Origin: Adiantum capillus-veneris
Taxonomy: Eukaryota > Streptophyta > Polypodiopsida > Polypodiales > Pteridaceae
Direction: 5' to 3'
NCBI GenBank assembly: GCA_014529385.2
Contig: CM043960.1
Coordinates: forward strand, 28,549,396-28,613,395
DNA: 64,000 nt
The translations under genes and the position numbers were made by a program. This document shows positions 32,182 through 43,725 of the stretch, piece by piece. Positions within the stretch are counted from its first letter, which is position 1; each line of letters starts with the position of its first letter. Under the pieces are notes generated by a model. That model did not search any database, was not told where the DNA came from, and was given only the letters and a program-made list of their open reading frames with translations.

Positions 32182-33024
32182 CCAAAAGCGTTTCTCACCA
32201 GCTTTCTCCAAGTCAAGACATAAACACCCTGCATGCTCTTACTTCTTGAGTTCGGATCACTTCCCATTGAGGTCTTGGGCATGCAAAGGGTTGTGGAGTA
32301 CATGCTTAAGACACAACATAGCCCTTTGTATCGACTTCCTAGATTCGCATATGAAGCAAGTCAAAAGGTCCAAAAGACATGCAAGAGTTAAATACTAAGT
32401 TCGGGGTGGATGCTTGACATCAAGAAATGGTTTGGAAGATGGGATGCATGTCACTTGATCAAGGATGCGTCGATCGACTCCCAAGTTAATGAGGCCTTCT
32501 TAAAACACCAATGTATCACGTCTTGGGAGAAATCCGGAGGTTCTCGCTTCAGCCATTACACCACATACATCGCCCCAAACTACAAATCTCTCTTCTTCTC
32601 GGAACGAGTTAACCAAATCCATCCCTACATCCTTGAGCCCATCCCGTTGAGTGCGATCTGCACCATTTCCTCCATTTGTCTTAGCTCCCATTCTCTACGC
32701 TACGAGACAGGACGTTGGGGCACTGGCGAGGAGTCTCATCAACTTTGCACCTTATGTCCTCGTCAAGTGCAAGAGAGTGAGTACCGAGTGCTCAGCTTTT
32801 TACCACATTAGGTCCTCTTTTCCCCATATATTCAGCCATGAGCTCTCCCTACATACCTTCCTCTCCCAACCACGATGTGGACTCTGTATTGCGACGCTCA
32901 TTTAGTCATTTTTGAGCATCGAGAGTCACTTGTGACCTCCACTCACACCACGTGACATGTTCATTTGGTCCCATAGGTCATATTTGCCCTCCGAGGATGA
33001 TAATAAAACTATCTATCTATCTAT
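32182..33024 (+). mobile_element. Non-L1-like LINE, right part with CTAT-repeat 3' end
   Basis: The frame resumes directly after the CCAAA duplication: KAFLTSFL, LEFGSLPIEVLGMQRVVEYML, then the frame 32410-32811 with a terminal zinc-binding-like block (LCTLC...SEYRVL) that matches the usual CxxC at the end of LINE RT proteins. The 3' UTR ends AATAAAACTATCTATCTATCTATC (33001-33024): a polyadenylation-like signal followed by a four-unit CTAT repeat instead of poly-A. Confidence 0.8.
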
Positions 33025-33116
33025 CTCTGTCTCTGTGGATTCGCCACACTTGCCATCTCCCTAGTTTCTCACATCGGCCCAAGTGTCTCCCTCTCTCTCC
33101 CTTGACCCACACGTGG

Positions 33117-33204
<88 letters not shown>

Positions 33205-33672
33205 GTTTCCCCCTCAAAGCATATGGCAAGATTCTACCTAAACAAATCCATCCAAAATTGAACAAACATACTCGCTCACTCTTTCCTTCATTATACAAAA
33301 TCTCTATATATTCCCTCCCATGCACGCTCTGCAATGTCAATCACAAGGATAATTTCCTTGCATGCATGCGGACTCGAGCTCGTCTCACAGGATCAAAGCT
33401 GAAAGCCTTTCGCCTTGACCACTGCACCGTGACAAGATGGTTGTCCATGGAGGCGACGCCTTGGTATTTAAAAAAAAAGGACTTTGCCCCTCGCCTCTGT
33501 GGGTTTGCTCAGTGAGCTATCAATTGTTGCATGTCTCGTGCGACACCCCCCTTTCGCCTCCCATTTCCCTTCACTGCTCCCTCCACGCCACTTGTATCCC
33601 CCCCCCCCCCCTCCTTTTCTTTTATTTCCTTTATTTTTTCCAACCCAAATCAAGTATCTTGTAAGATGCTAA
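33025..33672. other. Spacer with (TC)n tract
   Basis: Contains a (TC)n run of about 42 units at 33119-33203 and a poly-C run at 33598-33610. No gene recognised. Confidence 0.4.
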
Positions 33673-33959
33673 GGCAATGGTCACGTGAGGCTTAGTTATC
33701 AGTTATTTGAACAAAAAACTAAGCCTCATTCTTGGTCACACGCAAAAAGGAGCATTAAATGAGTTACTAAGCCAACGCTTTCTAACTATGCCGATTTTGG
33801 CATAGTCGTGAAGTTCAAGGCATAGTTGGGAGGATGAATGAATAACTAAGCCTCACGTGACCATGCAAGAGGCTTCGTTATTCATTTAATGCTTTGTCTG
33901 GGCATAGTTGGCATAGTTATCAATAACTGATAATAACTAAGCCTCGTGTGGCCATGCCC
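33673..33959. mobile_element. Tourist-like MITE, 287 bp, TSD taa
   Basis: Terminal inverted repeats GGCAATGGTCACGTGAGGC.. (left) and the inverse of GGGCATGGCCACACGAGGC.. (right) run for about 35 bp, continuing with TTAGTTATNAGTTATT, and are flanked by TAA on both sides (33670-33672, 33960-33962). A 3-bp TAA duplication and GG-start ends fit PIF/Harbinger-derived MITEs. The interior repeats the same AACTAAGCCTC motif in both orientations (about 33718, 33846, 33872), so almost the whole element can fold back. Confidence 0.85.
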
Positions 33960-33962
33960 TAA

Positions 33963-35040
33963 GTAATGAAAACGTTGGGACCACCTACTGGGTCGCTCTA
34001 AAAGAATTCAATAGTTTGAAAGAATCTATTGTTTTGTTTTTGGATTAAGGTTGCTAAAGCCCCCCATCACGCACAAAGGCCCCGATTTTTTGATAGCCAT
34101 GCATGGCGATGATAGCAAAGCTACATGAAGATGAAAGCTACATGAAGATGAAGCCAAGTACCGCGTGACAGCAACAAAGCAGTGCAAAGGCGCTAGGGTT
34201 ATTGGGAACCATTTGTAGTGCATCGACACAGGTGGGTACAAAGGTAGTAGCATTGCTTGAGGGTACATAGCAGACTGGAGCAGTAGTAGATTGTGACAAC
34301 ACTTTTCAAGGGTGAGGAGATGCACTAAGAGGGAAAGATGTCACCACACAACATATGCACCTAAAAATTGCAGATTCAGGCCAAGACAAAGACGAACATG
34401 TAAACTACGTGCATGCCAAGAGAAAAAATTGGCAAGAAAAAGACTCTACAGCCTCCGTGAGCTCTTATTTTTGTTAATATATCTTTGAATTGTTCTGTAG
34501 TTGGCCACTCTCAACTCATCGTACACCTGTCGTTTCCTCGTCGTGTAGGTTTTTGTTTCATGTTCTAATATGCAGGCTGACATTTTTTATTTCTAAACGT
34601 TTTGCGCAACACAAACCCCACCTGATGCATTACCTACCCATATCTAAGTTGCGCATCTATTGCCTCTCTTCTTACATCGTATGAAGAGCTGAATCATTTG
34701 CATGATATGTACTCTCCATGTACTCTTGAACTCTACGTTTGTGTGTGTGTGCAGTGTGTGTGTGTGTAGCTGTTTTACTTATATAATAAAACATAAATGA
34801 ACTTTTACGCTGAAAAGACATCTAGCTTTAGAAACGTGACAATGACTAGTACAAAAGCAACTCAGTCTTAGAATTATCTTTGCACGTGGCTATAAGAATG
34901 AGATCTCATTCTAATGTAAAAATACAATAATCGATCAAAGACGTAATCCCCAAACAGTATTAGCAGCCAGTGAAGTCACGGACAATCATTTACTTCAACC
35001 CAAAAAAATTCCAAGAAAGGATAGAGTCCTCACCTGCATC
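33963..35040. other. Unassigned sequence
   Basis: Apart from a GT microsatellite at 34740-34768, no repeat or gene is recognised. A minus-strand frame (34026-34325) has no known motif. Confidence 0.3.
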
Positions 35041-35248
35041 CATCCAAACAAGACAACATATATGTTAGCCTTGGATGTGTTTTACACATGTCAATGGACT
35101 ATATCAGTTGTTATCCATGTCCAACTTACAATTTTTTCAACTTAAAACTATTGTCCAAATTGTTTATGTATTCCAATTATTTGTTGTTTTTTCCTCCATT
35201 TATGAGAGTGTTTATAGGTATGGTTACTATCTAGCCCCATTTATTTAT

Positions 35249-35352
35249 TTAGGTAATAGCATACATATGATTTTTGATCAAAAGTCCACTGCCCCTTTTG
35301 ATCCAGGTGTCATAATCCCCCAAGAAATCCATAGATTGAAATTTTACATTTT

Positions 35353-35398
<46 letters not shown>

Positions 35399-37000
35399 CT
35401 GCTTTGTCCTAGGCACCAAACACAATGGGTCGGTAGGATCATTATGTATGGGCCTACCCGAAAGTCCTTGACTAACAAAATCATTGTGAATTTTGCTTCC
35501 CATTTCAGCATCTTCCATAGTGTCACATGCCTTCAAGGTAAGCGCATTGGTGAATGCATCCGGAGCGATGCCCTGCCTGCCACATTTGGAATACATGTTG
35601 AGCAAGTTAGTGCCAAGCATTGCATTTTTTCTCGACAACCCCTAACTAACAGCATCATGTGAGTTCTTTTGCCCATCTCAGCAATGATGGACAAATTGCA
35701 ACATATCTAGACAGATGAGAGCGAAGCTGATTGCATCTTGAAATATACTTTCGCATCAACTGAAAATAGTCTAAAGCTTCTTCGCCCTACCCCTATTCGG
35801 CATACCCCTGACTAACAAAATCATTCTGAATTTTGTTGCCCATTTCAACAATGATGCATAGTGCCACATGCTTTCAAGGTGATTGCATAGGTGACTGCAT
35901 CTAGAGCAATGCCTTGCCTCCGAATTTGTTGAAAACAGCCCTGGCTCCCTAGCCCTGTCACATTTGGCATACTAGTCGAGTAAAGTAGTGCCAAGCATTG
36001 TGTTTTTTCTCAACAACCCTAACTAACAGCGTCATGTGAGTTCTTTTTCCCATCTCAACAATGATGTCGTAATTGCAACATTTCTTTAAGATGCGAGCAA
36101 AGGTGATTGCATATGGAGATATGTGCTGGCTTTGCATCACTTGAAATTAGCCTAGAGCCTCTTCGCCCCGCCCCTATTTGGCATATCCTTGACTAACAAA
36201 ATCATCGTGAATTTTGTTGCCCATTTGGGTATCTTGCATAATGCCACATGCCTTCAAGTTGAACGCATAGGTGAATGCATATGGAGCGATGTCCTACCTT
36301 TGCATTGACTGAAAATAGCCCTAGCTCCCTAGCCCTACCACATTTGGGATACATGTCGAGCAAGGTAGTGTGAAGCATTGCATTTTTACTCGACAACCCC
36401 TAACTAATAGTACCATGTGAGTTGTTTTTCCCATCTGAGCAATGATGGCCAAATTGCAACTTGTCTATAAGATGCAAGCGGAGGTGATTGCATCTAGAGA
36501 GATGCATTCGCTTCGCATCAGCTAAAAACAAATTTTTATTGCCCATTTCAGCAATGATGCATAGTGCCACATGCCTTCAAGGTGACCGCATAGGCTACTA
36601 TATTTTGGAGCGATGCCCTATCTTTGCATTTGCTGAAAACATCCCTCGATTCGTAGCACTACCACATTTGGCATACTAGTCCAGCAAGGTAGTGCCAAGC
36701 ATTTCATTTTTTCCCGACAACCCCTAGCTAGCAATACCATTGATTCCTTTTGCACATCTCAGTAATGATGGCCAAATTGCCACATGTCTTTAAGATGGAA
36801 GTGAAGGTATTGCATTTGGAGATATGTGATTTCTTCGCATCAGCTAAAAACAGCCAAGAGCCTCTTCGCCCCGCCCCTATTCAGCATATCCCTAACTAAC
36901 AAAATCATAGTGAATTTTGTTGCCCATTTCAGTATCTTGCATTGTGCCACATGCGTCAAGGTGAAGGCATAGGTGAATGCATCTAAAGCGATGCCCTATG
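35249..37000 (-). pseudogene. Tandem array of PPR-repeat relics
   Basis: On the minus strand about five degenerate units recur. Each carries a block of the form GIAPDAFT...LKAC, then MGSKIHNDFVSQG, then ISPYAITF..ILK, EMGKRTHM, and NAMLGTNLLNMYSKCG. These are the paired 35-residue repeats of plant PPR (PLS-type) proteins. The equivalent + strand anchor (GGAGCGATGCCCT-like) falls at about 35558, 35898, 36277, 36601 and 36979. Every unit has stops or frameshifts, and a (GT)n tract sits in the last one at 35356-35397. No functional protein can be made. Confidence 0.75.
35356..35397. repeat. (GT)n microsatellite within the PPR relic
   Basis: About 21 GT units. Confidence 0.97.
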
Positions 37001-37671
37001 TAAGGATACGGGTCCTACGAACAAGGCCATTGGCACATCCGGATAGTGTGTACGCTAAGGGGAGGCTATAAAATAGCATGGTTGGGTGGAGATTAGCACA
37101 CTGGATTAATCCCCTCCTTTCAGTGGAATCCGGGCTATTTTGGGAAAGGGGAAAATCGGATTGCATGTGCATGCGATGCACATCTCCTCTCCCACGATCC
37201 GCAGGCAACAGGTAGGGAAGACGGCGGCCCACAGTGCAGCAAGAGAGAAAGATAGGCACATCATGAGAGGACCGTCCACGATCGCCATCTAAGGCAGCCA
37301 ACCAAAGAAAACACGACCGAAAACTCTACAAACACTAAGGCTATGTTGGCATCGTTGACTGCGTGCGTAGGAAGTCCCTTTAAACCCTTGCATGAAGGAG
37401 GGTTAAACCCACCCCATGAGGGTAAGAAGCCAACACCCTACCATCCAAGCTATTGAGACTTTTTGTATACAAGAAGGAAAGATAGCATAGTTGAGTTGAC
37501 AAAGAAAGCTAGAAGAAAAGGAAAGCTACAAACTTTTCACAAAAATTCTATGTGAAGTAAAGCTCAGCTTAGGATTCATTAAGTATCATTGTTTGTCTAA
37601 TTTGGAGTTTCCTTTAGCCACTTGTATTAAAGAATGCTAACTTTAGTGGGTGGGTAAGAAGGTTGAATACC
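37001..37671. other. Unassigned sequence
   Basis: A palindromic GCATGTGCATGCGATGCAC stretch lies at 37164-37182. No gene or element is recognised. Confidence 0.3.
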
Positions 37672-37896
37672 TTACACTTGCACACTCACATAAAGCCAAT
37701 ACATGACTTTTTGAGCTTGCTGGTTCCAATAAATAAAGTGTTTTATTTGCACAACAATTTCACCTTGCCTTGGTAGTATTGGTACTTTCTCATGCTCTTC
37801 ATCAATGTACTCCCAATAGCCCTTACCTATAAGGAAATTGGTCATTCTAAATTTCCAAGCATGGAATTTGTTCTTGTCTAACTTCTTGCAAATAAT
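37672..37896 (-). pseudogene. Gag fragment of a second copia family
   Basis: The minus strand encodes KLDKNKFHAWKFRMTNFLIGKGYWEYI and WNQQAQKVMYWL in pieces, the start of a copia gag (UBN2 type) different from the gag of the two larger copia copies. It ends at a stop near 37672, and its 5' end is cut by the LTR that starts at 37897. Confidence 0.75.
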
Positions 37897-38124
37897 TGCT
37901 ACCATATACATGTGGTAGTGATGTGTGTGAACACACTTAGGACCGTCGGGGCATTTTTTTCCTCACTAGGACGTTTTTTCCCCGTGCATTATATATATGC
38001 CCATCACTCTAGGGATAACTTATCTTTCCTTCATGCACTAAGCAATACTACTCTCTATTTTGTGCCTTGAGCTTCTTCATCTTCTCCAAGCTCTGTGTGT
38101 TTTCTTGCAACTCTATTTCCAACA
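37897..38124 (+). repeat. 5' LTR of copia element 2
   Basis: 228 bp, TGCTACC...CCAACA, alignable to the reverse complement of 16717-16943. A TATATATATG promoter-like block lies near 37990. Confidence 0.9.
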
Positions 38125-38126
38125 AT

Positions 38127-38138
38127 TGGTATCAGAGC
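38127..38138 (+). promoter_or_regulatory. Primer binding site of copia element 2
   Basis: Exact TGGTATCAGAGC, two bases after the LTR. Confidence 0.92.
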
Positions 38139-38456
38139 AGGTTGCGTCCTCTCGAGCATAGTCGCCAACACGTGTCTACTCACTTTCTCAAATTGAAGTG
38201 AGCTTTGGTGAGCATCACTAGGGTGAAAAATACTTTAGGCAAGCTCATAGATCTTGGTCTACTCAGAATTTTGATTTGGGCTCATTTTGGCCTCCGTTTT
38301 CATTACAAGCAGTATTTGTGCAAACATTTTTGTTTTTTTGTGCAAATTTTTTGTCAATGTAAAACACTTACAGTCTTCTTTGGGTTGTGTTATATAGCAT
38401 GCGCTAGCCCCACATTGTTCTCCTCTTTTCAGGCAGTTTTCATGTACAGGCACTCA

Positions 38457-39420
38457 CCATAGCTGACAACAACACAGATATGTTCAAGATGTTTGTTACT
38501 AAGGATAAACTAGACAGGGACAATTACCCAATGTGTGATTACATGGTGCAACATGTTGTTGTGTCAAAGGGTGTTTGGAATGTTGTGCAGGGCATTGATG
38601 TATGTCCTGATTCTATGTATCTAAACAATATTGACGATGTTGCAGGTTTTGGTGGCAGGGTTGCTGCAACTAGAGTTTTTTTGCCTATAATTGAGCAGGC
38701 TCGCTGAGATGTTAGAGATGCACAGGCTCATGCATTGATTGCATTATCTGTGAATCACACTTTTACTCCTCACACTCACTCAACTAAATCAGCTAAATAG
38801 GCGTGGGATATCCAGGCTGGTCTTTATGCAATTCACAATAAGGTTAAAATTTCATTGTTATGTAAAGAGTTGGAATCAAAGATTATGCATGAGAAAGATG
38901 ACATGGACACTTTCCTTGCTGGTATCAAGGATATTAATGAGCAACTCATTTCTACAAACAAAGTCATTTTAGATACTTCCCTTGTGCAGACTTGTCTTGA
39001 TGCATTGCCAGATTCCTATCAGACGTTTGCTAGTATTTGGAGACTTATGACAAGGACATCCTGATGTTGTCAAGTTTGATGCATTATGCACTTTTTTTTT
39101 GTAGGAGTCACTTTCAAGAAAGAACAGGTCTAAACAATGTGCAGTTGAACATGCCTTTATTGTTGCTCAAAGAAAAGGTGGTAACAGCAATGTAGCCACT
39201 TCTCATGGTTCTTCAGCGAATGCAAAATCACATGTTCCTAGTGCTTCTGTTGGTAGCACCTTGTCCGGAAATTTTGGTGTAAAGGAAAAAAAGAATATTC
39301 GTTGCCATTATTGCAAAGCTAATGATCACTTGATCAAGCAGCATCCTAAATTGAAGGCAAAAGAGGCCAAGAAGAAAAAGGCAGGTTCTACTACAATGCA
39401 GTTATTGTAGAATCTTCTGT
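38457..39420 (+). pseudogene. Copia element 2 gag
   Basis: Matches the gag of copia element 1: LDRDNYPMCDYMVQH, GVWNVVQGIDVCP, IMHEKDDMDTFLAGIKDINEQL. The start codon is ATA instead of ATG (38457-38459), stops fall at about 38704 and 38799, and the frame shifts after 39060. The zinc knuckle CHYCKANDHLIKQ has His in place of its last Cys. Confidence 0.88.
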
Positions 39421-39479
39421 GAAAGGAGATTGTGATGCTAATGTGGATGCATAGTGGGACTTTAGTGTAGAGTTCACTT

Positions 39480-40545
39480 ATGATCCTTCTGACCATGATT
39501 CATGTATGGTAGTTGTTGCAGATTCACATGTGTGGTACTTTGACAGTGGTGCTACAAAGCATGTTACATCACATCATGACTTATTTACCTCGCTCGAGGA
39601 TGTCCCTCATGAGAATAAAGTCACTTGTGTCAGTGATGCCTCTTATACGGTCCAAGGAGTTGGAAAAATTGTGCTGATTGCTACGAATGGCAGTCCTTTC
39701 ACACTTGTTGATGCACTTTATGTACCTGGGATGAAGAAGAATCTTTTGTCTATATCTACACTTTCTAGACTTGTTCTTGTTGTGAAATTTGTGGATGATA
39801 GATGTAGAGTTCATGACCTCAATTTTGGTGATGAAATTGTTGCATTTGACATTTTGTGTCGTGGATTGTATAAGCTCACTTTGTATGACAATTGTGGGCA
39901 AAATTTTGCAAATGCAGCTGTGGATTCAAAGGCTATTTCGGATGCAAAACTTTGACATGCACGTTTTGGGCATCTGAATTTTGCCAATTTACTACGTTTG
40001 CAGAAATTTGATATGGTTGCTTCTTTGCCGTCTCTTGAAGCACCCATGAAGCATGTTTGTGAAGGTTGTATTTTAAGTAAGATGCAACTTTCGAAGTTTC
40101 CAAAGGATGGTTCAGTTAGGGACACATCCAAATTGCAACTTGTGCATAGTGATGCTTGTGGGCCTATGTAAACTCCATCCTGCTTGGGGTTTTATTGATG
40201 ATTACTCAAGACCTGCATGGGTGTATCCACTTAAAACTAAGTCCGAAGTGTTTATGTGCTTTGCTGAAAATGCCTCTAAATGTACTATGGGCACCCTCCA
40301 TTCAGATCGAGGGGGGGCATATATGTCTCATGAGTTTAATGCATTTTTGGCTAGTCATGGGATAAAAAACCAATGTACAGTGTTGTATACAACTTATCAA
40401 AATGGTTTTTTTGAAAGGAAAAATAGGTCGCTTACGAAAATGGCACGATGTATGGTCAAAAGTCAAGCTTTGTCACATTCATTTTGGCTTGAGCCATCAT
40501 GTGTGCTACTTATGTAAATAAGTGTCCTACAAAATCTTTGTAGTC
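39480..40545 (+). pseudogene. Copia element 2 protease and integrase
   Basis: The frame 39506-39955 holds the protease FDSGATKH, LVDALYVPG and KNLLSISTL. After a stop the pre-integrase HARFGHLNF, then CEGCILSK, HSDACGP and FIDDYSRPAWV follow, with a stop (TAA near 40169) and a short deletion between them. SDRGGAY keeps the second catalytic Asp but the following Glu is Ala. The third catalytic block appears as NGFFERKNR, so Glu is present but its context is changed. Confidence 0.85.
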
Positions 40546-41940
40546 TATGACTCTTTATGAAGCATGGTATGATAGGAAGCCATCTTTTGATCACATGTGC
40601 ATTTTTTATTGTTTAGCTTATGCTTTGATACCACAAACACAATGCAGAAAATTGGATGATAAGGCTGTTAAATGCATTTTTGTTGGTTACAGTACTAAAA
40701 GCAAAGGTTACAGGTTGTACCATCCTCAAAAAAAGCATATCTTGATTTCATGAGATGTTGTGTTTGTGGAAGATTCTTTTCAACCCTTGTTGTCATGTAC
40801 TAGAGACAGTAATGTAAGCTCACATTATGACAATTTTTAACCTCTTTTTAGTGGTGGAAATTTGAATGTAAATCCAAATGAGGCAAATATACAACCTATG
40901 GGGTGTCAAAAAATGCTAGGGATCAACCTATTTTTGATGCAGATATACATGATGTACTTGGAAAGGGTTGAGAATGAGTAGGCTAGAGGTATACCAAATG
41001 GTCGGTGCATACTTTGTGTGACAATAAATTGGATGCACATTTGTCTAGTCGTACTCATTCAAGTTCTCGCCATGCATCTTATGCATCCGATTGTTATGCT
41101 TTCGTTGTTTTTAGCTTATGTGATGTGGAGGAACCTCTTTTTTTTTATGAAGCACATAATTAAGAAAATTGGATGGTTGCCATGTAATCAAAATATGATG
41201 CACTTATAGAAAATGACACCTAGACTTTATGTGATTTTCCTCTTGGAAAAAAGGCCATTGGTACAAAGTGCATTTAAATGTTGAAACGTAAGTTGGATGG
41301 TGAGATTGATCGCTATAAGGCTTGACTTGTTCCAAAAGGTTATGTGCAACAAAAAGGCATAGATTATGAAGAGACTTTTTCTGCCACCTTTTGTATGGCT
41401 ACTATGCATTTTCTATGTGCATTGGCAGCTCATTTTGGATGGCACTACATCAATCAAATATTGTTACTATTTTCTTGAATGGTGATATATTTAAAGAAGT
41501 TTATGTAACACACCCTCATGGTTTTGCCATCAAAGGGAAGGAAGATAAAAGGTGCAAATGTAAGAAAGCTTTGTATGGGTTGAAGCAATCTCCTCGTGCT
41601 TGGAATGAGAAATCTGACACTCATTTGGTTAAACGAGGCTTTCATAACAGTCCAACAGAAAGAACTTTGTATGTAAAGCGTGAGGGTGATGTACTTCTCA
41701 ATCTCGTTCTTTATGTTGATGATTTGCTGATCAATGGAACCAATGACACACATATTGTTGAATGGCTAATTGAACTCTACTTTCAAGATGAAAGATTTGG
41801 GGTTGTTGCATCATTACTTGGGCATATAGTTTAAGCACTATGATGGTGGTATTGTCTTGTGTCAAATGTCCCATAAAGACATTGCTATGTAAGTTTGGAC
41901 TTGAGGACTGCAAACCTATTTATACTCCATGGAAACAAGT
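40546..41940 (+). pseudogene. Copia element 2 integrase tail and RT
   Basis: KCIFVGYS (near 40680) marks the integrase C-terminal region. From 41180 RT blocks follow (FLNGDIFKEVYV, KALYGLKQSPRAW), and the catalytic YVDD is intact (near 41713), unlike its sibling. Numerous stops and frame changes. Coding stops at the junction with element B. Confidence 0.85.
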
Positions 41941-43106
41941 TGAATAGGAATCCCAGCATCTTGGACCAAGGGAGTAATCACTCAACCGAAGAAAGCGTGA
42001 ATCAAAGACCCCCGCAACCCTTAGAACCCATTTTAAAGGAGAGCTTTTCTGACACTTCGTCAGAAAGATTATACAGCCTCATGATTGAAGATTCTGACAA
42101 GTTGAACCCGAAGGGAATAGCTTCAATGGGGACAGGTCCTTCTCAACCTGCATCTGATATAAAACTGTTGTATTTGAAGTTTCAATTTGAAAATGTGCTT
42201 AAGGCCAAAATCTATAAGGATGGAATGGACCGCTACCGTGTTAAGTTGAAAAATAAGCCAAGTGAGTTCAAAGACCTTGTAGATGTTGATTATGACGGGG
42301 ATCGATATTTTGACAGAGAGGGAATGATGTACCTAGTGGTTCATAACCCCTTTGTTGTAGATAAATGGGGGATGACTGGTACCAAGGACAAGGTATACCA
42401 CGAGCTGTCTGATGAGCCACCCAAAATGGAGAAGCAAAACGCAGTGCTCAGATGCACCAATGAGACAGAGCACCTTAATACAGACAACACGTATGTGGGG
42501 CTATATAAGTTTAATAATGGAGAACAAACACTCTATTACAGGTGTGACGAACCCCGCATCAAGAAACTGACTAACCGTAAAAACTTGTATGTTTTCACGT
42601 ACACGGAGGGGAGAAGTATTCAGGTGGTCATAATAGACAAGTATGGCCGAAAGTACTCTCCGATGGATCATAAGGAATTAGAGAGATATACATATATTGG
42701 GGGACCACTCCACCAATACTATGTAAATCCGGAAGAGGTGAAAACCACGACTATTCACACAAGACGTGAAACTGTACATGTGAGCCCAATGAGAACCAGG
42801 GTGGAGGAGTCTTTTGGACATGAACGAGTCTCAAACACACGGCCTTTAGGATCAATGGGGTATAGGGCTTCCATGAACACACATAGGGGCAGTACTGCTC
42901 CTGCCGTGACTTACACCACTAGAATCCCTCTAGCTATTACACGAGATCGACTTGATGATGTAGCGGATAGGATACCACTGGTAGTACCAAGAGGAGATTC
43001 TGAACCTAGAGAAACTACACCAGGAGGACCAAGGGTTGTAAGAATGGTTGCGGAGGCCAGACGTATGCGACCATCCAAGTGGCAAAATGCGTACCAAAAA
43101 GTATAG
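41940..43106 (+). CDS. Unrecognised N-terminal frame of gypsy element B
   Basis: An uninterrupted frame of about 390 codons (first in-frame ATG at 42081) precedes the gag core. It is hydrophilic and shows DYDGDRYFDREGMMYLVVHNPF, a possible beta-rich block ending YIGGPLHQYY, and an Arg/Thr-rich tail. I recognise no family. Its TAG stop is 22 bp into the start of the gag core in another frame. It survives intact while everything downstream is broken, which may be chance. It could be a gag N-terminal extension or a separate accessory protein. Confidence 0.5.
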   Translation: MNRNPSILDQGSNHSTEESVNQRPPQPLEPILKESFSDTSSERLYSLMIEDSDKLNPKGIASMGTGPSQPASDIKLLYLKFQFENVLKAKIYKDGMDRYRVKLKNKPSEFKDLVDVDYDGDRYFDREGMMYLVVHNPFVVDKWGMTGTKDKVYHELSDEPPKMEKQNAVLRCTNETEHLNTDNTYVGLYKFNNGEQTLYYRCDEPRIKKLTNRKNLYVFTYTEGRSIQVVIIDKYGRKYSPMDHKELERYTYIGGPLHQYYVNPEEVKTTTIHTRRETVHVSPMRTRVEESFGHERVSNTRPLGSMGYRASMNTHRGSTAPAVTYTTRIPLAITRDRLDDVADRIPLVVPRGDSEPRETTPGGPRVVRMVAEARRMRPSKWQNAYQKV

Positions 43107-43725
43107 TGGATCGGGAGATCCGTATGCTCATGTTTCGATCTTTAGCCAAGTGTTGAGAGCGGAACAGATAACTGATTTCCATACTCAATATGAAGAGACT
43201 GCTTGGACTTGGTTCCTACCGTTAAACAGCTTGGAATTCCCAAGTATTGAGCAACTTCTCCGAGAGTTCGCTGAGGAATTCTCAAAGAGAGGAATCAAGC
43301 ATAACACGTCTCCTAGATTTATGCATTTAGACAAAAGGAGAAAGAAAAAGTGAAGGAAGCATCGCTTTGTTTCAAGCAATACATAGAAAGATGCCGTACT
43401 CGAGAACTACCTCAGGATGAAAGACTGATAGTCCTTTTCATAGAAGGATTACGAAATGACACGCTCAAAAAAGGACTTGCACTTAAAGGCATGTGTAACT
43501 TTTGAGCAAGTCATGAAAGAGGCGTTGTATCTCATAGATAATTACAAGGCATATGAGGAGGTGACTGAAGACACTGATCAAGGAACAAGTAGCACCTCTT
43601 CAACCACTAGTGAGTCCACGATGAAATTGGGCGGGCAAAACCCAATTGTGCTGGACGTTGATCAAATGATCGAGGAAGTGATCAAAAGAATAAACCAAGG
43701 AAATAGGACGAACCCAAACACATGA
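43085..43725 (+). pseudogene. Gypsy B gag core
   Basis: Fragments in two frames carry the retrotransposon gag domain: GSGDPYAHVSIFSQVLRAEQ, WTWFLPL, FPSIEQLLREFAEEFSKR, then (after a stop at 43351) CFKQYIERCRTRELPQDERLI, FIEGLRNDTLKKGL. A Ser/Thr-rich tail follows. Gag forms the particle shell and binds element RNA. Confidence 0.75.

Larger units (their letters stand above)
37897..41940 (+). mobile_element. Copia element 2, 3'-truncated sibling of copia element 1
   Basis: The LTR, PBS, gag, protease, integrase and RT are recognisable on the + strand and match copia element 1 closely in protein and LTR sequence, in the opposite orientation. The element stops inside the post-RT segment (LEDCKPI) near 41937, where gypsy element B begins; RNase H and the 3' LTR are missing. 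Many stops and a lost gag start codon (ATA) mark it as older and more decayed. Confidence 0.9.

Noticed and set aside
34026..34325. Minus-strand 99-codon frame
   Set aside because: No recognisable motif, biased composition, and no supporting context.
35249..37000. Satellite DNA
   Set aside because: Although units repeat at 320-380 bp, the minus strand translates into PPR motifs in the right order, so a gene relic explains it better.
37160..37190. Short GCATGTGCATGCGATGCAC palindrome as a regulatory element
   Set aside because: Resembles overlapping RY (CATGCA) motifs, but no gene is close by and such matches are frequent by chance.
41895..41937. Start of the element B frame at 41895
   Set aside because: The first 14 codons lie in copia element 2 sequence in another frame; the true start is unknown and the first ATG is at 42081.
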